NCBI GenBank assembly: GCA_002455425.1
Contig: DKKT01000011.1
Location: 8,273 to 23,007 of the forward strand
DNA length: 14,735 bases
Source of the DNA: Chthonomonas sp. UBA6659
GTDB taxonomy: Bacteria > Armatimonadota > Fimbriimonadia > Fimbriimonadales > Fimbriimonadaceae
Direction of reading: 5' to 3'
Shown: positions 1 to 7,545 of the stretch, piece after piece
Layout of the letters: each line of letters starts with the position of its first letter
Numbering within the stretch: the stretch's first letter is position 1
Made by a program: the position numbers and the translations under genes
The notes under the pieces: generated by a model
What the model was told of the DNA's origin: nothing
Seen by the model: only the letters and a program-made list of their open reading frames with translations
Databases searched by the model: none

Positions 1-141
1 CTGGCGGGACGGAGGGGGTCCGAGTCCGGAGCACCGGAGCCGACGCAGAGCATGCCTCGTGCGGTAGGCCCAGGACCACGAAACTCAGGCACCGCAAACA
101 CCGTCTCTCGCTCCAGGTTCAAGGGAACTTGTCCGATGCGC
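1..141. other. Upstream non-coding or unresolved edge
   Basis: I see no recognisable gene in this stretch. The minus strand is open from a possible TTG or GTG start near 110-127 to the left edge, but the resulting peptide resembles nothing I know. It could be the N-terminus of a divergent gene cut by the window edge or simply intergenic DNA. Confidence 0.3.
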
Positions 142-147
142 CATAAT
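142..147 (+). promoter_or_regulatory. Possible -10 box (CATAAT) for the VanW gene
   Basis: CATAAT matches five of six bases of a sigma70 -10 box and lies just ahead of the VanW-domain gene. The best -35 at 18 bp spacing is the weak TTCAAG at 118-123. A start site near 154 would give a very short leader to the ATG at 159 or about 20 nt to the ATG at 174. Confidence 0.3.
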
Positions 148-173
148 GTCGAATTGGAATGGGCGCTTCACGG

Positions 174-1610
174 ATGAACGCTCGAAGGAATATGAAGAAG
201 TTTTTCGCGATTGCAGGAGGCATCCTGGCGCTGGGCGGTGTGTGGTTCGCGGTCGTGGCCGCGCGCTACCAGCCGGTCTTGCGCCCGAACATCAAGATCG
301 GCCCTGTCGATGTCGGCGGTCTGAGCGTCGAAGACGCCCAGCGCAAGCTGCGGCTGTGGTGGGACACCGAACGTCGGAATCCGGTCCGTTTCGAGGCGCC
401 CGGCCTTGCCAAGGCACCCAGCCCGATGACGCGCAGCGCCTTGGGCATCGCGCTCGACGACAAGGCGTCGCTCGCACAGGTTCGCCCCGAGGACTTTTGG
501 GACTCGGTCCAGCGTCAAGTCGGACTCGAGGAGGCACCTCCTCTGCAACTCGAACCGGTGTTCACAACGAACCCGAAGGCGCTCAAGTCGATCGAGTCGT
601 TCGTGAAGCAGGTCGGCGGGACGGTTTCACCGGCCAAGGTGACGTTCGAGAAAGGCCAGATCCAGCGGGTTTACGAAAAGAGCGGCGTTCAACTCGAATC
701 GGCGAAGATGGCGGAGTTGGTGACCGAAGTCGCTCAAAGCGGTACGGACACGATCGTGTTGCCTCTCGTCGAAGCGCCGAAGAAGATCGCGGACACGGAA
801 CTCGATAAGATCAAGGAAGTCCGCAGCACGTTTACGACCAAGTTTCCAACGAGCAAAGTGAGTCGATGCTCGAACATCAAGTTGGCTTCGTCGATCATCC
901 ACGGGACGATTCTCGCTCCGGGTGAGCAGTTCAGCTTCAACGGGGTTGTCGGACGACGGACGATCGCCGCGGGCTTCAAGGTGGCCGGGGTTCTGAAGAA
1001 CGGGCGGCATGACACCGACGTCGGTGGCGGAATCTGCCAGGTCTCGACGACGCTGTATAACGCCGCGCTCCTGAGCAACCTCAAGATCGTGAAGCGCTCG
1101 AATCACTCGATTCCGATTTCGTATGTGCCCCTCGGACGAGATGCGACCGTCGACTACGGAACCCACGATCTTGTGTTCGAGAACACGCTCGACCATCCGA
1201 TCGCGCTCGCGGCGAAGTACGAGCCGGGCAAACTCACGTTCTCGATTCTGGGGACGAAGACCCCGGGCATGGAGGTCAAGATCACGACCCAGCGGTTGCG
1301 GTCGTGGTCGGCAGGCACGAAGTATGTGAACGATGCGAGCCTGGCTCCGGGCAAGCAGAAGGTGATCGACAAGGGCGGCGGCGGCCATTCCGTGGTGACG
1401 TTCCGCGCGGTGCTCGTGAACGGGGAAGAGGTTTCGAAGGAGCGGCTGAACGCGAGTCTGTACCGAGGTGGGGCGCGGATCGTGGCCGTGAACCGCGCTC
1501 CGAAGCCTGCGGCCGCGAAGCCGGCGGCTCCGACCCCGGGGATCGGGACGACGACCACGACCGGTCCTGTGCCGGTTGCTCCGAAGCCGGCCACGGGCGG
1601 ATCGAACTAG
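174..1610 (+). CDS. VanW-domain cell-envelope protein with G5-like domain
   Basis: A 478-residue exported or membrane-anchored protein. The N-terminus is positively charged and followed by one hydrophobic segment (about residues 8-30), as in a signal anchor. Residues about 35-200 fit the peptidoglycan-binding-like repeats usual before VanW domains. The VanW domain spans about 218-349 and contains the family hallmark GGGICQVSTTLY (284-295). A G5-like beta domain follows (about 365-441), then a Pro/Ala/Thr-rich tail. VanW proteins are associated with the cell wall; the biochemical role is unknown and the name does not imply vancomycin resistance. The start is uncertain: in-frame ATGs lie at 159, 174 and 192. 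The one at 192 has AAGGA only 2 nt upstream, so I chose 174 for its basic n-region. It converges with the Hyi-like gene and both stops lie in an inverted repeat. Confidence 0.88.
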   Translation: MNARRNMKKFFAIAGGILALGGVWFAVVAARYQPVLRPNIKIGPVDVGGLSVEDAQRKLRLWWDTERRNPVRFEAPGLAKAPSPMTRSALGIALDDKASLAQVRPEDFWDSVQRQVGLEEAPPLQLEPVFTTNPKALKSIESFVKQVGGTVSPAKVTFEKGQIQRVYEKSGVQLESAKMAELVTEVAQSGTDTIVLPLVEAPKKIADTELDKIKEVRSTFTTKFPTSKVSRCSNIKLASSIIHGTILAPGEQFSFNGVVGRRTIAAGFKVAGVLKNGRHDTDVGGGICQVSTTLYNAALLSNLKIVKRSNHSIPISYVPLGRDATVDYGTHDLVFENTLDHPIALAAKYEPGKLTFSILGTKTPGMEVKITTQRLRSWSAGTKYVNDASLAPGKQKVIDKGGGGHSVVTFRAVLVNGEEVSKERLNASLYRGGARIVAVNRAPKPAAAKPAAPTPGIGTTTTTGPVPVAPKPATGGSN

Positions 1611-1711
1611 TCGCGCCGGCCCAGAGGCCACGCCCTGGGTCGGATGACGCCGCATCCACCTACGGCGGATGCGGGCGGAATCCGACCCCTTGCCCCGGCG
1701 CGACTAGTTCG
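1603..1711. terminator. Long nested palindrome between convergent genes (bidirectional terminator?)
   Basis: A perfect 17-bp inverted repeat (CGAACTAGTCGCGCCGG at 1603-1619 and its complement at 1695-1711) carries the stop codons of both flanking convergent genes. Two further perfect arms nest inside: 1637-1645 with 1680-1688 (GGGTCGGAT/ATCCGACCC) and 1650-1657 with 1667-1674 (CCGCATCC/GGATGCGG). The RNA of either strand could fold into one long interrupted hairpin. There is no U-tract, so this is not a canonical intrinsic terminator. It would also block antisense read-through. Confidence 0.6.
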
Positions 1712-2624
1712 GATCGACGGCGCGATAGGCCGTGATCACCTTGCGCTCGCCCGCCTTGCCACCTTCCGACGCCCCATGCTCCATTCCCAGGATCCCCGTG
1801 AACCCGCGTGAGGCGATGTGCGCGAACACCTTCTTGTAGTTCACTTCGCCTGAGCCCGGCTCCGCCCGACCTGGGTTGTCCCCGATCTGGAAGTATCCGA
1901 TCTCATCCCAGCAGCGGTTCATGTTGTCGATGAGGTTGCCCTCTGTGACCTGAAGGTGGTAGAGGTCGTGGAGGATCTTGAGGCTCGGGCGATTCACAGC
2001 CTTACAGGTGGCATACAGGATATCGCTCGTCGCCCCGTACATCCCCGGATGGTCGCGCCAGTTGAGCGGCTCGATCACCATCACCAGCCCGGTCGGCTCG
2101 CACAGGTCGCACGCCCGTCGCAGCACGTCGATCACGCTCGCCATCTGGTGCCCGAACGGGCGGTTCGGATCGAGGCGACCGAGCACGGTCGTCACCCACT
2201 TCGCGTTGATCCGTTTCGCGACCTCGATCGACTCCTTCGTCTCGGCCAGAAACTTGTCGTGGAATTCCTGTCGACCCGTCGTCAGCGTCGGGTTCGACCA
2301 GTCGATGCCCTGAGCGACGAAGATGCCCATCCGGATGCCGCGGTCCGCCATGACCTTCGCTTGGCGCTCCTGCTCTTGCGCTGAGCGCCCCTTCATTCCG
2401 TTGTCCTCCCAGGCTAGGAAACCCTCGTCGGCGCAAAACTTGAGTTGATCGACGATGTCGTCTCCAGCGTGTTCCCGAAACATGCCGGGGTGCGGCGCAT
2501 AGTTGAGCTTGAACGGGGCTGACAAAGGCTTCTCCTCGGGGGCACCCGCGATCGAAAGCACGGGGCCGACGGCAAGGCCGGCCCCGGCAACGAGTCCGGT
2601 ACGAAGTAGATCGCGGCGCGTCAT
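1704..2624 (-). CDS. Hydroxypyruvate isomerase-like TIM-barrel protein with twin-arginine leader
   Basis: 306 residues. It starts with TRRDLLRTG and a hydrophobic stretch to about residue 28, typical of a Tat signal for export of a folded, often metal-bound protein. The rest fits the xylose-isomerase-like/AP-endonuclease-2 barrel, Hyi branch. Candidate metal and catalytic residues are Glu185 (IEPLNW), Asp220 (LHDLYH), Gln246 (FQIGDN) and Glu282 (GMEHGA). These motifs match the hydroxypyruvate isomerase arrangement, so a sugar or keto-acid isomerase/epimerase is likely but the substrate is not readable. It lies 21 nt downstream of the DUF4139-like gene and is probably co-transcribed with it. 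No clear Shine-Dalgarno precedes the ATG. Family confidence is high, substrate confidence low. Confidence 0.85.
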   Translation of the reverse strand: MTRRDLLRTGLVAGAGLAVGPVLSIAGAPEEKPLSAPFKLNYAPHPGMFREHAGDDIVDQLKFCADEGFLAWEDNGMKGRSAQEQERQAKVMADRGIRMGIFVAQGIDWSNPTLTTGRQEFHDKFLAETKESIEVAKRINAKWVTTVLGRLDPNRPFGHQMASVIDVLRRACDLCEPTGLVMVIEPLNWRDHPGMYGATSDILYATCKAVNRPSLKILHDLYHLQVTEGNLIDNMNRCWDEIGYFQIGDNPGRAEPGSGEVNYKKVFAHIASRGFTGILGMEHGASEGGKAGERKVITAYRAVDPN

Positions 2625-2645
2625 GATGGCCGCGATGTTACCGCC

Positions 2646-4133
2646 TCACAGTCGCACCACGACCCGGTAGCGATACGTGAGCACGAGCGTTTCACCAGGC
2701 TTCACGGGGACGGCCCAGGTCAGGCGCGTTCGTGGATTGAGCGCGTTCAGGCCCTTGGCCAGACCGGTGCGCTTCGGATTGGCGTCCGCCCCGAGGATTT
2801 CGCCGTTCACGTCTCGCTTCAGCTCCAGTTCGATCGCCTCCGCCTTGCGGTTGACGATCCGGATCGTGCCCTTGAGGACGATGTCGTTCACCCCGAATCG
2901 GGAGCTGCCCTGCACGACTTCGCGCTGGCTGCGAGAGACTTCTTCTTCGGTGCTCTCGACCGCGACGTCGAGGGCTTTGGTGATCTTGACCGTGATCGGA
3001 GCGTTTTCGGCGGTGTAACTCATCAGATCCTGTCCGAGAATCTCGCCGTCTTGGACCGTGACCGCCGGTCCGGTCGTGAGCGGTTTGCCGCTCGAGTTCG
3101 TGAAGGTGACGCTATGCCAAACGTCAGGGGGCGGGACGTCGCCGGGGTCACCGCGGAACGCGCTCTCGAGCCCGACCTCGTTCAGCTCGCATTCGTAGAC
3201 ATGCCGAAACGGGCTCTTGGCTCCGAAGAGCACGAACAAGCCGCGATCGCCGGGTTTGAGGGCGACCTTGGGCAGCGGATAGAAGAAAAGGTCCTCCGAT
3301 CGCGTGCCGGCCGCATCGATGGCGGGGAAGGCATCGTCGAAGTTCTCACGTCGCAACGCGTTTTGCGCCATTTGTCCGCCGAGGCCGCGGAAGTCGGCGG
3401 GCGTGCCGATCGCGAGGAGGCTGTTCACGAACTGGTCGAGGGACTGCCCGACTGAGAGCGGATCGAGCAGACGGAGGTAGGGGATGTTCGGAAAGCCGGT
3501 GATGAGCCGCACCGAGGCCTGGCTCAGATCGAGGCGATCGGTGAGAAGGGTGGCCTTCGCGGTGAGTTCAAGGGTCTTCGGGTCCGAGATGTCGAGCGAA
3601 TAGGACGGGGCCCAGGTGGCACCCCGCTCGAGGGAGAGAATCCTGACCTTGCCCCCGCTTGGACCGGAGGCTTCGATTCGGAGGATGGGGCTCTTGGATT
3701 TCCGTTCCACCTCCCAGACCAGGCCCTGGCCCTGTGCGCGCGAGATCGTGCCGAGGAGGATCGCCTGGACCCCTTCAGCGGTCTGGAACAACGCAAGGGT
3801 GTCGCTGACACCCAGGACCTTGCCCGAAAACGTCTTGTCGCCAACGGACGCCGTGACCTCGCGTCCGATATTGGCGCGGAGGAGATCGCCGATCGAACTG
3901 GCCGGAGCGCGGCTCGCACTTTCGACTTGGGTCGCGGTGACCGACTTGATCGTCACGCTGTTCGAAGCCGTGATCCAGAGAGTGCCGAGGACTCCGTCGA
4001 TCGGGGCGGCATCGACGGTGCCGGTCCCGGGGAGATCCCATTCCCGGACGACGACGGCGTAGCCGTTCTTGAAGAGGGAAGCGGAAACGACCTTCCCCTC
4101 GATCGGGGGCGCAAACAGCAACGAAACCAGCAT
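2646..4133 (-). CDS. DUF4139-like protein
   Basis: About 495 residues, mostly beta-rich. Near the N-terminus the strand motif ASLFKNGYAVVVRE, mid-protein the stretch GATWAPSYSLDI followed by a strand ending LITGFPNIPY, and the C-terminal LVLTYRYRVVVRL all fit the DUF4139 (mucoidy-inhibitor-A-like) family. Its function is poorly defined and it is probably located in the envelope. I chose the ATG at 4133: AAGGA stands 4 nt ahead of it, but only 1 nt ahead of the adjacent ATG at 4136. A longer TTG start at 4217 has no ribosome binding site. The first residues MLVSLLFAPP are hydrophobic but a short, uncharged signal, so export is likely but not certain. It is divergent from the HtrA gene and upstream of the Hyi-like gene. 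Confidence 0.75.
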   Translation of the reverse strand: MLVSLLFAPPIEGKVVSASLFKNGYAVVVREWDLPGTGTVDAAPIDGVLGTLWITASNSVTIKSVTATQVESASRAPASSIGDLLRANIGREVTASVGDKTFSGKVLGVSDTLALFQTAEGVQAILLGTISRAQGQGLVWEVERKSKSPILRIEASGPSGGKVRILSLERGATWAPSYSLDISDPKTLELTAKATLLTDRLDLSQASVRLITGFPNIPYLRLLDPLSVGQSLDQFVNSLLAIGTPADFRGLGGQMAQNALRRENFDDAFPAIDAAGTRSEDLFFYPLPKVALKPGDRGLFVLFGAKSPFRHVYECELNEVGLESAFRGDPGDVPPPDVWHSVTFTNSSGKPLTTGPAVTVQDGEILGQDLMSYTAENAPITVKITKALDVAVESTEEEVSRSQREVVQGSSRFGVNDIVLKGTIRIVNRKAEAIELELKRDVNGEILGADANPKRTGLAKGLNALNPRTRLTWAVPVKPGETLVLTYRYRVVVRL

Positions 4134-4251
4134 CATGTCCTTAGGACGCACGGTCGAGGTCGCCAGGGTGCGAGTCTTCGTAATAGTGATCGAGGCGGGG
4201 AAGCCGATCGAGTCCAAGAGGCGACCGACAGACGGTCGGAACCGCCGCGAA

Positions 4252-4269
4252 CTAGAATCTGTATTCTAG
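4252..4269. promoter_or_regulatory. Perfect 7+4+7 palindrome at the HtrA gene start (operator candidate)
   Basis: CTAGAAT, spacer CTGT, ATTCTAG. The right arm runs into the AGGAG of the HtrA ribosome binding site (4268-4272). Each strand also carries TAGAAT, a plausible -10 element, so the site could serve the divergent promoters, bind a dimeric regulator, or form a small RNA hairpin that covers the ribosome binding site. Confidence 0.45.
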
Positions 4270-4277
4270 GAGAGCTT

Positions 4278-5414
4278 ATGCGGAAACTGGTGGTACTGAC
4301 GGTTGCGGTGTTTGTCGGGGCGCTTGCGGCGCTCCAGATCGATCATTGGGTTCGGCGCGACCGTGCCCCCGAGCTTCGCACGACCGAGTCGCTGCGGGGT
4401 GTCGACGGCTTCGGCGTGCGGCCCGTGAACCTCGAGTCCTCGGTCACGGCTCCGGTCGACTTCCGGGCGGCGGTGAAGAAGATCATGCCCGCGGTCGTGA
4501 GCGTCGATTCGACGAGCACCGGGCGCGGCTTCTTCGGCGAGGCGGTTGCCCAGAGTTCGTCCGGATCGGGCGTCGTGATCTCGTCGGACGGGAACATCAT
4601 CACGAACCATCACGTCGTGGCGGGCGCGTCGAAGGTGCGGGTGCACTTTTCGGATGGGCGAAGCATGGATGCTCGCATTGTCGGGAGCGATCCGCGCAGC
4701 GACATCGCGGTTCTGAAAGTGAACGGCAAGGGTCTCCCCGCTGCCGAACTTGGCTCGAGCGCTGCGCTCGAAATCGGTGAATGGGTCATCGCGGCGGGCA
4801 ATCCGCTCGGCTATGAGAACACGGTCAGCGTCGGAGTCGTCTCGTCGCTCGGCCGCACGCTTCCGACCGAAAGCGCGATTCTCGTCGATGCGATCCAGAC
4901 GGACGCGGCGATCAACCGGGGGAACTCGGGCGGCGCGCTCGCCAATGCTCAGGGTCAGCTCGTCGGCATCAATTCGGCGATCGCCAGCAATACGGGGGGC
5001 TCGGTCGGGATCGGTTTCGCGATCCCGATCGACCGTGCGAAGCGGATCGTCAAGGATCTCATCGAGACCGGCCGAGTGCGGTATGGCTGGCTCGGGATCC
5101 AGATCAACCCCCAGCCGGTGCTGGCGAACGCGGGCGACCGTCAGGCGCTGTCCGAAATGGTCGGGGCGATGCCGCCGTCGGAGGGTCTTCTGATCCAGCG
5201 CGTGGTGCAGGGCAGCCCGGCCGCTCGACTCGGGATTCAGCGCTTCGATGTGCTGCTCGCGATCGATGGCAAGAAGATCGTCGAGGCGATCGACTTCCAG
5301 AAGCAGATGGTCGATCGGAAGCCGGGGGATAAGGTCGAGATCAGATACTGGAGTCGCGGCCAGACCAAGACGATCCAGGTCACGCTCGAGGACTTAACGA
5401 CGACGACGTCGTGA
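4278..5414 (+). CDS. HtrA/DegP-family serine protease with one PDZ domain
   Basis: 378 residues. It acts in the periplasm or at the membrane in protein quality control, cleaving misfolded exported proteins. An N-terminal hydrophobic segment (about 4-20) is followed by the trypsin-like domain (about 62-265) with catalytic His112 (ITNHHVVAG), Asp142 (DPRSDIAVL) and Ser217 (NRGNSGGAL). One PDZ domain spans about 270-372 (starting YGWLGIQI). All triad residues are present, so it should be active. The start at 4278 is supported by AGGAG at 4268-4272. It is monocistronic as far as visible and has a palindrome at its start that may regulate it. DegP itself has two PDZ domains; one PDZ matches DegS/HtrA-type relatives. 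Confidence 0.95.
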   Translation: MRKLVVLTVAVFVGALAALQIDHWVRRDRAPELRTTESLRGVDGFGVRPVNLESSVTAPVDFRAAVKKIMPAVVSVDSTSTGRGFFGEAVAQSSSGSGVVISSDGNIITNHHVVAGASKVRVHFSDGRSMDARIVGSDPRSDIAVLKVNGKGLPAAELGSSAALEIGEWVIAAGNPLGYENTVSVGVVSSLGRTLPTESAILVDAIQTDAAINRGNSGGALANAQGQLVGINSAIASNTGGSVGIGFAIPIDRAKRIVKDLIETGRVRYGWLGIQINPQPVLANAGDRQALSEMVGAMPPSEGLLIQRVVQGSPAARLGIQRFDVLLAIDGKKIVEAIDFQKQMVDRKPGDKVEIRYWSRGQTKTIQVTLEDLTTTTS

Positions 5415-5417
5415 CGG

Positions 5418-5461
5418 TGGAGCCGGCAACACCGATGGAAGTACTGTGCTACCTGGCTCCA
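5418..5461. other. Short inverted repeat after the HtrA gene
   Basis: TGGAGCC (5418-5424) pairs with GGCTCCA (5455-5461) around a 30-nt loop, between the HtrA stop and the convergent end of the cysteine-rich gene. It could stop transcription weakly in both directions, but there is no T-tract and the loop is long. Nothing else is seen in this intergenic space. Confidence 0.25.
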
Positions 5462-5474
5462 TGGTATCGAGTCC

Positions 5475-5819
5475 CTAGTCTGGTTCCATTGCGTAGGTGA
5501 CACCGTTGCAGTCGCAACAGTTGATGACGTAGTCGTCGAAGCCCGAGCCCTTACAGTATTCCCAGGTGTTCTCGTTGATCATCCGCTTGAACTTATGACG
5601 GTATCGGATAGTCTTCGTGTAGGCAGTTCCACCGCCGGCCTTTTGACAGATGACACCGTTCTCGCAGTACTCTTTGGAGCAGATGCCTATCGGCTCCCAG
5701 CCAGATCCCTGGCAGATCGGCAAACTGACACAGGTGTCCGACCACGTATAGCAGTCATAGGCAATGGCAGCGGTGGCAGCGAAGCACAGGGCTAACAGAG
5801 AGAGTCTAGCTCATTGCAT
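5475..5819 (-). CDS. Small cysteine-rich exported protein, frame interrupted by UGA at codon 3
   Basis: AGGAGGTAA stands 4 nt before an ATG at 5819, but the frame reads ATG CAA TGA. Beyond that stop the same frame continues uninterrupted as a convincing signal peptide (ARLSLLALCFAATAAIA) and about 92 mature residues ending at a TAG. The mature part has ten cysteines (including a CC pair followed by C one residue later), an even number that suits five disulphides. Without the stop it would be a small secreted disulphide-rich protein. A second ATG at 5814 would reach the same frame only with a 1-nt deletion, giving MSRLSLLALCFAA. A TTG start at 5723 would discard the signal peptide. It is the last gene of the operon, 27 nt after the pseudopilin gene. 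I do not recognise a family. It may be a fresh pseudogene, a recoded or coupled gene, or a sequencing error. Confidence 0.6.
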
Positions 5820-5846
5820 GGGTTACCTCCTATGGTTCTGATTGGA

Positions 5847-6413
5847 TCACTGATTCTGGAAGGGATCATCCAGCTCAGGGCAGGGATAAGTCGTTCGATT
5901 CTCAAGGAAGTGACCGATATCGACACGTGCCTTCACGACGATGCTCCCGTTCTCCCTGCAAAGGATCAGGGCGCGACGCCCCGTCTCGCGTGCGACTGTA
6001 GTCCGCATGTGATTCATGTCCACGAGAACAGGCCAATCGCCCTGGCGCTTTTCGGCGCAAGCCTTCATCTCAGGCGCATCCATTGCGACCAGAGGACTAA
6101 TGAAGCGGCCGCTATAGGCGCCGAAGTTGGCCAAGTCGACGGTTGGGGGCGTCAGCGGACATCCGCAGGCGATGGACATCGGGAGGTAGGGTCGCCAAGC
6201 GGGAAATGTCAGGTTGTTCGGCGGATTCGCATCGAAGTCGGCCCGGTACATCAACGCAGCGGAGTAGATTTGCCTTAAGTTCGCGATGCAGATCGTCTCC
6301 TTGGCTCGTAGTTTTGCTCCAGTCAGAATGGGGAAAATCAACGCTATCAGAATCAAGATGATGCCGATGCAGACGAGGATTTCCATGAGTGAGAAGGCGC
6401 TTCTGTGTTTCAT
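5847..6413 (-). CDS. Type IV pseudopilin-like protein
   Basis: 188 residues. The N-terminus MKHRSAFSLMEILVCIG has a class III (prepilin) signal: cleavage is expected after Ala6, leaving Phe7 as +1 and Glu11 as +5, followed by a hydrophobic helix (about 12-31). This is the pattern of type II secretion/type IV pilus-like proteins, processed by a prepilin peptidase not present here. The segment after the helix (CIANLRQIYSAALMYRADF) fits the common prepilin-like fold of Planctomycetes/Armatimonadetes-type proteins. The globular part contains several cysteines (84, 86, 119, 152, 178). The ATG at 6413 has GGAG 6 nt upstream and overlaps the previous gene's stop as ATGA, which favours it over longer starts. 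Confidence 0.82.
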   Translation of the reverse strand: MKHRSAFSLMEILVCIGIILILIALIFPILTGAKLRAKETICIANLRQIYSAALMYRADFDANPPNNLTFPAWRPYLPMSIACGCPLTPPTVDLANFGAYSGRFISPLVAMDAPEMKACAEKRQGDWPVLVDMNHMRTTVARETGRRALILCRENGSIVVKARVDIGHFLENRTTYPCPELDDPFQNQ

Positions 6414-7009
6414 TTCGATCTCCGTTTGTCCCACGCGAGGCAGAGTGTGGCAAGTACGGTAAGCACGGCCAGAGCCATGTACTTGGTCGGTGCGAAGGCA
6501 CTCATCGAGGCGGCGCTGAGCCGCAGTGTCGCGTACCCGGATGCAGCAGCGGCGATGGCAAGCCCGATGATCGCTACCCAGAGCCAGGCACGTGAATTTT
6601 CCCCGGCCCACGATCGACGGTCCCAGTGCTTGAGCCCGACACCGAGCAGGATTCCAGCGATCGTTGTGCCCAAGGTCCAGAGTCCCCAGCGGCGAATGGA
6701 CGACTCGAACAAATCAAAGGTCCCGGGTCGAATCGCGGCTCCTCGAAACCGGACCTCGATCGCGATCGCCAGAAGCGCGCCGAGACCGCAGGCCACGGCC
6801 GCCTCCGGCGATTCGTGCGCGACCGCCGCACAGATGATGAGGAGGATCAGGAGACCGACGTAGTGGATGGCCGTGATGTAGTTCAGGTTCTGAGCCTTGA
6901 CCGACGCAAAGACCATGAGATTCTGCGATTCGAGCACGATCGCCGGGATCGCGAGCCCAAGAACGACGGGCCCGAGGTGGGCCTGATCCTTGACAACGGT
7001 CGCCTTCAC
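6410..7009 (-). CDS. Six-TM membrane protein of unknown function
   Basis: 199 residues starting at GTG, which overlaps the upstream stop as GTGA and has GGAGG 9 nt ahead. About six hydrophobic segments are visible (roughly 12-33, 45-64, 67-86, 107-126, 141-163, 176-193) with short basic loops and a basic C-terminal tail (WDKRRSK). I do not recognise a family. Its place behind two thioredoxin-like genes invites comparison with MauE/DoxX-type membrane partners, but I see no paired CxxC, so a redox role is not supported by motif. It overlaps the pseudopilin gene by 4 nt (ATGA). Confidence 0.75.
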   Translation of the reverse strand: MKATVVKDQAHLGPVVLGLAIPAIVLESQNLMVFASVKAQNLNYITAIHYVGLLILLIICAAVAHESPEAAVACGLGALLAIAIEVRFRGAAIRPGTFDLFESSIRRWGLWTLGTTIAGILLGVGLKHWDRRSWAGENSRAWLWVAIIGLAIAAAASGYATLRLSAASMSAFAPTKYMALAVLTVLATLCLAWDKRRSK

Positions 7010-7545
7010 CGAGCGTCGCCTCCGCGGGTCATGCTGATCACAAAGTCCCGAAGTAAAGTCGTATCGTCCTGCTTGGCAATAATGCTGCCGGCTGTTGAGA
7101 CAAGATAGGCTCTGGGTTGGAAGTACGCGTTCAGGTGCTTCATGTCGGCTGAAGTACATGACAGAATCGAGGCGTGCCGACTGAATCCTTCACTGATCAG
7201 CGCCTGGGAAGCCCGAGCCGAATCAGTGACAATCACAATGCGGCCAGACCGCCAGTCCTTGGGCGAAAGAGCGCGGAGCTTCGAAGCGGTGCAAGCCGTA
7301 CACTCGCCAAACGCGATCACAACCGATGGGCCCTGGAGCCGGGAGAGAAAGCTGAACGCGTATGCTGTTCCTAGTGGTGGGTCGAGCTTTCTGGCCTCGG
7401 CCCAGTCATCGCTCGGTTCATGAGGCTGGTACGAACGCTCTGCCATCGGTACCACCCATGCTTGGAGGCCGAGTACCGCCATCACCGTAATCGCGGTCAA
7501 GGTGCTTACGGTGGCTAAGCTCACTTCAGGCTGGGTCGATGTCAT
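7006..7545 (-). CDS. Membrane-anchored thioredoxin-like protein (CTAC)
   Basis: 179 residues. An N-terminal hydrophobic helix (about 11-33) should anchor it with the rest outside the cytoplasm. The globular part has FGECTACTASKL with the CxxC pair Cys82/Cys85, then GRIVIVTDS as a central strand, and FQPRAYLVSTAGSI with Pro144 as the likely cis-proline, resembling TlpA/MauD-type thioredoxins. An extra Cys130 is present. It is probably an exported thiol-disulphide protein, but the short spacing and poor overall match make this a divergent member. The ATG at 7545 overlaps the preceding stop by 4 nt (ATGA), fixing the start. Its stop overlaps the next gene as GTGA. Confidence 0.75.
   Translation of the reverse strand: MTSTQPEVSLATVSTLTAITVMAVLGLQAWVVPMAERSYQPHEPSDDWAEARKLDPPLGTAYAFSFLSRLQGPSVVIAFGECTACTASKLRALSPKDWRSGRIVIVTDSARASQALISEGFSRHASILSCTSADMKHLNAYFQPRAYLVSTAGSIIAKQDDTTLLRDFVISMTRGGDAR

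Noticed and set aside
174..1610. VanW read as a vancomycin-resistance gene
   Set aside because: VanW domains are common in wall-associated proteins and there are no vanHAX-type genes here.
627..1655. 342-codon minus-strand open frame opposite the VanW gene
   Set aside because: The opposite strand encodes a clear VanW domain in order, and the antisense translation is Arg/His-rich without any motif.
4225..4239. CCGAC-N5-GTCGG inverted repeat upstream of the HtrA gene
   Set aside because: Five-base arms of simple GC-rich sequence are expected by chance; the 7+4+7 palindrome nearby is much stronger.
5595..6278. Plus-strand frames opposite the Cys-rich and pseudopilin genes
   Set aside because: The translations lack motifs and oppose a well-supported minus-strand operon with ribosome binding sites and overlaps.
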